NCBI GenBank assembly: GCA_902496645.1
Contig: CABVBR010000104.1
Location: 1-7,111 of the forward strand
Direction: 5' to 3'
Origin: an uncultured Collinsella sp.
GTDB taxonomy: Bacteria > Actinomycetota > Coriobacteriia > Coriobacteriales > Coriobacteriaceae
Length of the DNA: 7,111 nucleotides
This document shows positions 4,763 to 7,111 of the stretch, one piece after another; within the stretch, counting starts at the first letter, position 1, and each line of letters opens with the position of its first letter. The position numbers and the translations under genes are program-made. The notes beneath the pieces are model-generated. The model was not told where the DNA came from. It saw only the letters and a program-made list of their open reading frames with translations, and ran no database searches.

Positions 4763-5674
4763 TCCGATCGTCCCAAGGCATCTGCTCCCAAGGCGCCTGC
4801 TTCTGCGACGCCCGCGCGCGGGGCTGCCGCTCCCAAGGCGCCTGCTGCGAAGGGCGGCACCGGCTCCTGGCTGGCGGGCTTTATCACCCGTGCTGCCGCC
4901 GGCATCGTCTACGCCGTCGTCTTTATCCTGTGCCTGGTTTTGGGCATTGTACCCACGGCTATCTTCGTGTCCGTCATGAGCGGCCTTTGCTGTTACGAGT
5001 TTTTCCGCATGACGAGGCTCGATGGCAAGATGGCAAATGAGCGCATGGGTATAGCGGCCGCGGTGCTCTTTCCGCTGTCGGCTCTAGGCGATTCGATGTT
5101 GCTAAATGCCCTGCTTTTTGCCCTGATGCTCGCGGTGGGTATCTGGTATGTCTGGTCGCCGCGCACCCGCATCTCGGATGTTGCCGTGACGCTCATGGGC
5201 CCTATCTACACCGGCTTTATGCTGTCTGCTATCGTGCTGCTGCGCGACGCCGTGCCCGGCTTTGCCGGCGCCCTGCTTTCGGTGGGCGTTTGCGCGTCCC
5301 TTTGGGTCTCCGATTCGTTTGCCTACATCGTGGGCAGCCGTATCGGCAAGCATAAGATGGTCCCCAAGATCTCTCCCAAAAAGAGCTGGGAGGGCTTTGT
5401 CGGCGGCATTTTGGGCTCTGTCTTGATCTGGCTCATCCTGTGGGCGACGCACTTCTATAAATTGAGCCTGCCCTATGCGTTGCTGTGCGGCGTGGTCGTC
5501 TCCATCCTGGGCGTTATCGGCGACCTTATCGAGTCGCGCATCAAGCGTGGCGTGGGCGTCAAGGATTCCGGCAATCTCATCCCGGGTCACGGCGGCATGC
5601 TCGATCGCAGCGATTCGCTCATCTTTGGCTGCATTACCGCGCAGTTGTTGCTGATGATCGGAGGAGTGCTGTAA
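4760..5674 (+). CDS. cdsA: Phosphatidate cytidylyltransferase (CDP-diacylglycerol synthase)
   Basis: Integral membrane enzyme: CTP + phosphatidic acid gives CDP-diacylglycerol + diphosphate, the branch point for bacterial phospholipids. The product has 304 residues. Residues 1-36 form an Ala/Pro/Lys-rich hydrophilic tail with PKAxA repeats. From about 41 on, roughly eight or nine hydrophobic segments follow (for example 45-64, 113-133, 141-162, 167-190, 213-232, 237-256, 286-303). Conserved blocks are SDSFAYIVGSRIGKHK (184-199), SPKKSWEG (205-212) and the CdsA signature spanning 259-285, with SRIKRG, KDSGN, PGHGG and DRSD; the last motif has Ser where the family pattern usually has a hydrophobic or Thr residue. 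The catalytic Asp residues of the signature are kept. Start is GTG with AGGAGG 7 nt upstream. Its stop TAA overlaps the dxr ATG (TAATG), so the two are probably translationally coupled. Confidence 0.95.
   Translation: MSDRPKASAPKAPASATPARGAAAPKAPAAKGGTGSWLAGFITRAAAGIVYAVVFILCLVLGIVPTAIFVSVMSGLCCYEFFRMTRLDGKMANERMGIAAAVLFPLSALGDSMLLNALLFALMLAVGIWYVWSPRTRISDVAVTLMGPIYTGFMLSAIVLLRDAVPGFAGALLSVGVCASLWVSDSFAYIVGSRIGKHKMVPKISPKKSWEGFVGGILGSVLIWLILWATHFYKLSLPYALLCGVVVSILGVIGDLIESRIKRGVGVKDSGNLIPGHGGMLDRSDSLIFGCITAQLLLMIGGVL
4784..4846 (+). repeat. Two 18-bp direct repeats in the 5' end of cdsA
   Basis: GCTCCCAAGGCGCCTGCT occurs identically at 4784-4801 and 4829-4846, 45 bp apart and in the same frame, encoding APKAPA each time. 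A partial third copy (CCCAAGGCATCTGCT) lies just upstream at about 4772-4786. Identity at the DNA level suggests duplication or slippage within the tail-coding region. Confidence 0.85.
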
Positions 5675-6861
5675 TGGCTCATCAGACGACCTATGGCCCT
5701 GACGGGCGCCTTCGTGTTGCCATTCTGGGTTGTACGGGCTCGATCGGCACCCAGGCGCTTGATGTGTGCCGTCAGCATGCCGATCGCCTGCAGGTGACGG
5801 CGCTGTCCGTAAACTCCAGCACCCCCGAGCTCGTTGCCGCTGCCCGTGAGTTCTCGGTTCCGGCGGTTGCCGTGGCCGATGCCGCTCATGGCGATGACGC
5901 CGTGCTGCAGGAGTTGCCCGAGGGAACGAAGCTCGGCGTTGGCGCGCAGGCGGTTTGCGAGCTCGCGCGTCGCGACGATGTCGACTGCGTGCTCGTCGCT
6001 ATTGTGGGCGCCGCCGGTCTCGAGGCGAGCCATGCGGCCTTGACCTCGAATAAGCGCCTTGCCCTTGCCAACAAGGAGTCCCTCGTCGTCGGTGGCGACT
6101 TGCTTATGCCGTTGGCACAACCGGGCCAGCTTATTCCGGTCGACTCTGAGCATTCCGCCATCTACCAGTGCTATCTGGGGGAGAACCCGCGCGAGGCCCA
6201 CTGCATTTGGCTCACCTGCTCGGGCGGTCCGTTCTTTGGCCGCACGCGCGACGAGCTCGATCGCGTGACGCGTGCCGATGCCCTCGCGCATCCCACGTGG
6301 GCCATGGGTGCCAAGATCACCATTGACTCCGCCACCCTCATGAACAAGGGCCTGGAGCGCATTGAGGCCATGCATCTGTTTAACTGCGACCTCGATTTCA
6401 TTAACGTGGTCGTGCAGCGTCAGTCCAAGATTCACTCTATGGTCGAGTTCGCCGACGGCTCCGTGATGGCGCATCTCGGTGCATCCGACATGCGTATTCC
6501 CATCCAGTTCGCGTTCTCGTATCCCGAGCGTTGGGATACTCCGGCGCCTCGTATCGATTTCCGCGAGCTGGGGCAGCTCACGTTTGATGCTGCCGACATG
6601 GATACCTTCCGCTGTCTGGCACTGGCCGAGCGTGCCGGCAAGACGGGTGGCACCATGCCGTGCGTGCTCAATGCCGCCAACGAGGTCGCCGTCGATGCCT
6701 TCCTGCACGATGGCTGCAGCTTTACCGATATCGATCGCATTGTGGAATCCTGCATGGACGCCCACGATATGCAGGTGGTCGATTCGTTTGAGCAGCTTCG
6801 CGACACCGATGCGTGGGCGCGTGAAAAGGCTGCGCAGGTGCTCGCCGCAACCCGTTCCTAA
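5674..6861 (+). CDS. dxr: 1-deoxy-D-xylulose 5-phosphate reductoisomerase
   Basis: Converts 1-deoxy-D-xylulose 5-phosphate to 2-C-methyl-D-erythritol 4-phosphate with NADPH and a divalent metal, the committed step of the MEP isoprenoid pathway. The 395-residue product matches family length. Seen: NADPH-binding loop GCTGSIGTQ (19-27), LANKESLV (131-138), metal ligands Asp157 and Glu159 in PVDSEHSA, HPTWAMG (206-212), MNKGLE (223-228, third ligand Glu228), HSMVEF (254-259), and the C-terminal helical domain with MPCVLNAANEVAV (328-340). At 248-249 the usual His-Pro before QSxIHSM reads Gln-Arg. The frame is open upstream into cdsA, but the ATG at 5674 has GGAGGAG (5660-5666) 7 nt before it and overlaps the cdsA stop by one base. 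Its C5 products feed UppS encoded upstream in the same group. Confidence 0.97.
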   Translation: MAHQTTYGPDGRLRVAILGCTGSIGTQALDVCRQHADRLQVTALSVNSSTPELVAAAREFSVPAVAVADAAHGDDAVLQELPEGTKLGVGAQAVCELARRDDVDCVLVAIVGAAGLEASHAALTSNKRLALANKESLVVGGDLLMPLAQPGQLIPVDSEHSAIYQCYLGENPREAHCIWLTCSGGPFFGRTRDELDRVTRADALAHPTWAMGAKITIDSATLMNKGLERIEAMHLFNCDLDFINVVVQRQSKIHSMVEFADGSVMAHLGASDMRIPIQFAFSYPERWDTPAPRIDFRELGQLTFDAADMDTFRCLALAERAGKTGGTMPCVLNAANEVAVDAFLHDGCSFTDIDRIVESCMDAHDMQVVDSFEQLRDTDAWAREKAAQVLAATRS

Positions 6862-6862
6862 C

Positions 6863-6890
6863 CCATAAGGATTGCTTTTTCGTTTTATGG
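6863..6890 (+). promoter_or_regulatory. rseP translation start region with a possible start-codon hairpin
   Basis: The only Shine-Dalgarno-like sequence before rseP is AAGGA (6867-6871), 15 nt from the ATG, too far for normal spacing. CCATAA (6863-6868) can pair with TTATGG (6885-6890), with two further G-U pairs (6869-6870 with 6883-6884), placing both the start codon and part of that site in a weak stem. The loop is T-rich. The stem is A/U- and G-U-dominated, so it would be only marginally stable. Confidence 0.35.
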
Positions 6891-7111
6891 ATACTGTTCT
6901 GAGCGTTCTCTCATCGGTCTTTTGGGGCCTGTTGATGCTTTCCGTCCTCGTGTTTTTGCACGAGGGCGGCCACTTTTTGGCGGCACGTGCCTGCGGCGTC
7001 CGTGTGACCGAGTTCTTTTTGGGCTTGCCGTGCCGCTTTGACATCCATTACACGTCACGTCGCATTGGAACCAAGTTTGGCGTGACCCCGCTGCTGCTGG
7101 GTGGCTACGCT
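6887..7111 (+). CDS. rseP: Site-2 intramembrane zinc metalloprotease, RseP family, 3' end cut off by the window
   Basis: Peptidase family M50 (RseP/RasP) proteases cut within membrane segments of substrates such as anti-sigma factors and remnant signal peptides. Only the first 75 residues are visible. A hydrophobic segment (about residues 7-24) runs into HEGGHF (25-30), the HExxH zinc motif in which His25 and His29 bind zinc and Glu26 is catalytic; the family more often has a residue other than Gly at the third position. AARACGVRVTEFFLG (33-47) and a GVTPLLLGGYA stretch at 65-75 match the family's segment after the first membrane helix (usual form PLGGYV). The PDZ domain and the second metal motif would lie beyond the window. 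It follows dxr by 25 nt, as in many bacteria. The ATG is the best start in frame, but its ribosome binding site is unusual. Confidence 0.9.
   Translation, partial: MDTVLSVLSSVFWGLLMLSVLVFLHEGGHFLAARACGVRVTEFFLGLPCRFDIHYTSRRIGTKFGVTPLLLGGYA

Noticed and set aside
5485..5673. An N-terminal extension of Dxr of 63 residues within cdsA
   Set aside because: It overlaps the conserved CdsA signature in another frame, has no family similarity, and the ATG at 5674 has a well-placed GGAGGAG.
5587..7044. A 485-codon open frame on the minus strand opposite dxr and the start of rseP
   Set aside because: Same cause: high GC and codon bias of dxr. The translation resembles no protein family, and no ribosome binding site or promoter was seen for it.
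1..7111. CRISPR arrays, tRNA or rRNA genes
   Set aside because: No regularly spaced repeats, cloverleaf sequence or rRNA-like segments were found on either strand by reading.

Overview
The window is a compact, high-GC (about 60% by eye), single-strand housekeeping cluster. Every gene lies on the + strand, in the order: tyrosine recombinase (5' part missing) | rpsB - tsf | pyrH - frr - uppS - cdsA - dxr - rseP (3' part missing). GTG and TTG starts, strong GGAGG ribosome binding sites and C/G-ending codons point to a high-GC Gram-positive bacterium. A recombinase upstream of rpsB fits Actinobacteria and Firmicutes; uppS between frr and cdsA, with cdsA directly followed by dxr, is the Firmicutes-like order. 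High GC plus that order suggests the class Coriobacteriia (Collinsella-like), but this is inference from layout and base composition, not a database match.

Layout. Bases 1-722 hold the C-terminal three quarters of a XerC/XerD-type recombinase with all six catalytic positions. Bases 723-938 hold a good extended -10 promoter and a transcript leader of about 134 nt with several possible hairpins and three GGAGG motifs before rpsB. rpsB and tsf (939-2582) form a highly expressed translation pair that ends in a strong intrinsic terminator (2606-2640). A second small hairpin and another extended -10 element with the same core (TGnTATCAT) lead into pyrH, which starts at TTG. From pyrH to rseP the genes are almost contiguous: gaps of 1-2 nt, a 1-nt overlap at cdsA/dxr, and 25 nt before rseP.

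How the genes work together. rpsB, tsf and frr serve the ribosome cycle (small subunit, EF-Tu recharging, post-termination recycling). pyrH makes UDP for RNA and, through UTP and CTP, the CTP used by CdsA. dxr commits carbon to the MEP isoprenoid pathway, and uppS turns the resulting C5 units into the long-chain polyprenyl diphosphate that carries cell-wall precursors. cdsA makes CDP-diacylglycerol for phospholipids, and rseP is an intramembrane metalloprotease. The cluster therefore links translation to envelope synthesis.

The most unusual feature is a textbook terminator-shaped element (perfect 9-bp GC-rich stem, 4-nt loop, five T) inside the first 22 codons of uppS, 38 nt after the frr stop, with a promoter-like sequence just beyond it. 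It may be an attenuator separating the translation genes from the envelope genes. No new gene family, mobile element, CRISPR array or RNA gene was seen; the genes themselves are ordinary, and the interest lies in the non-coding and overlapping signals.
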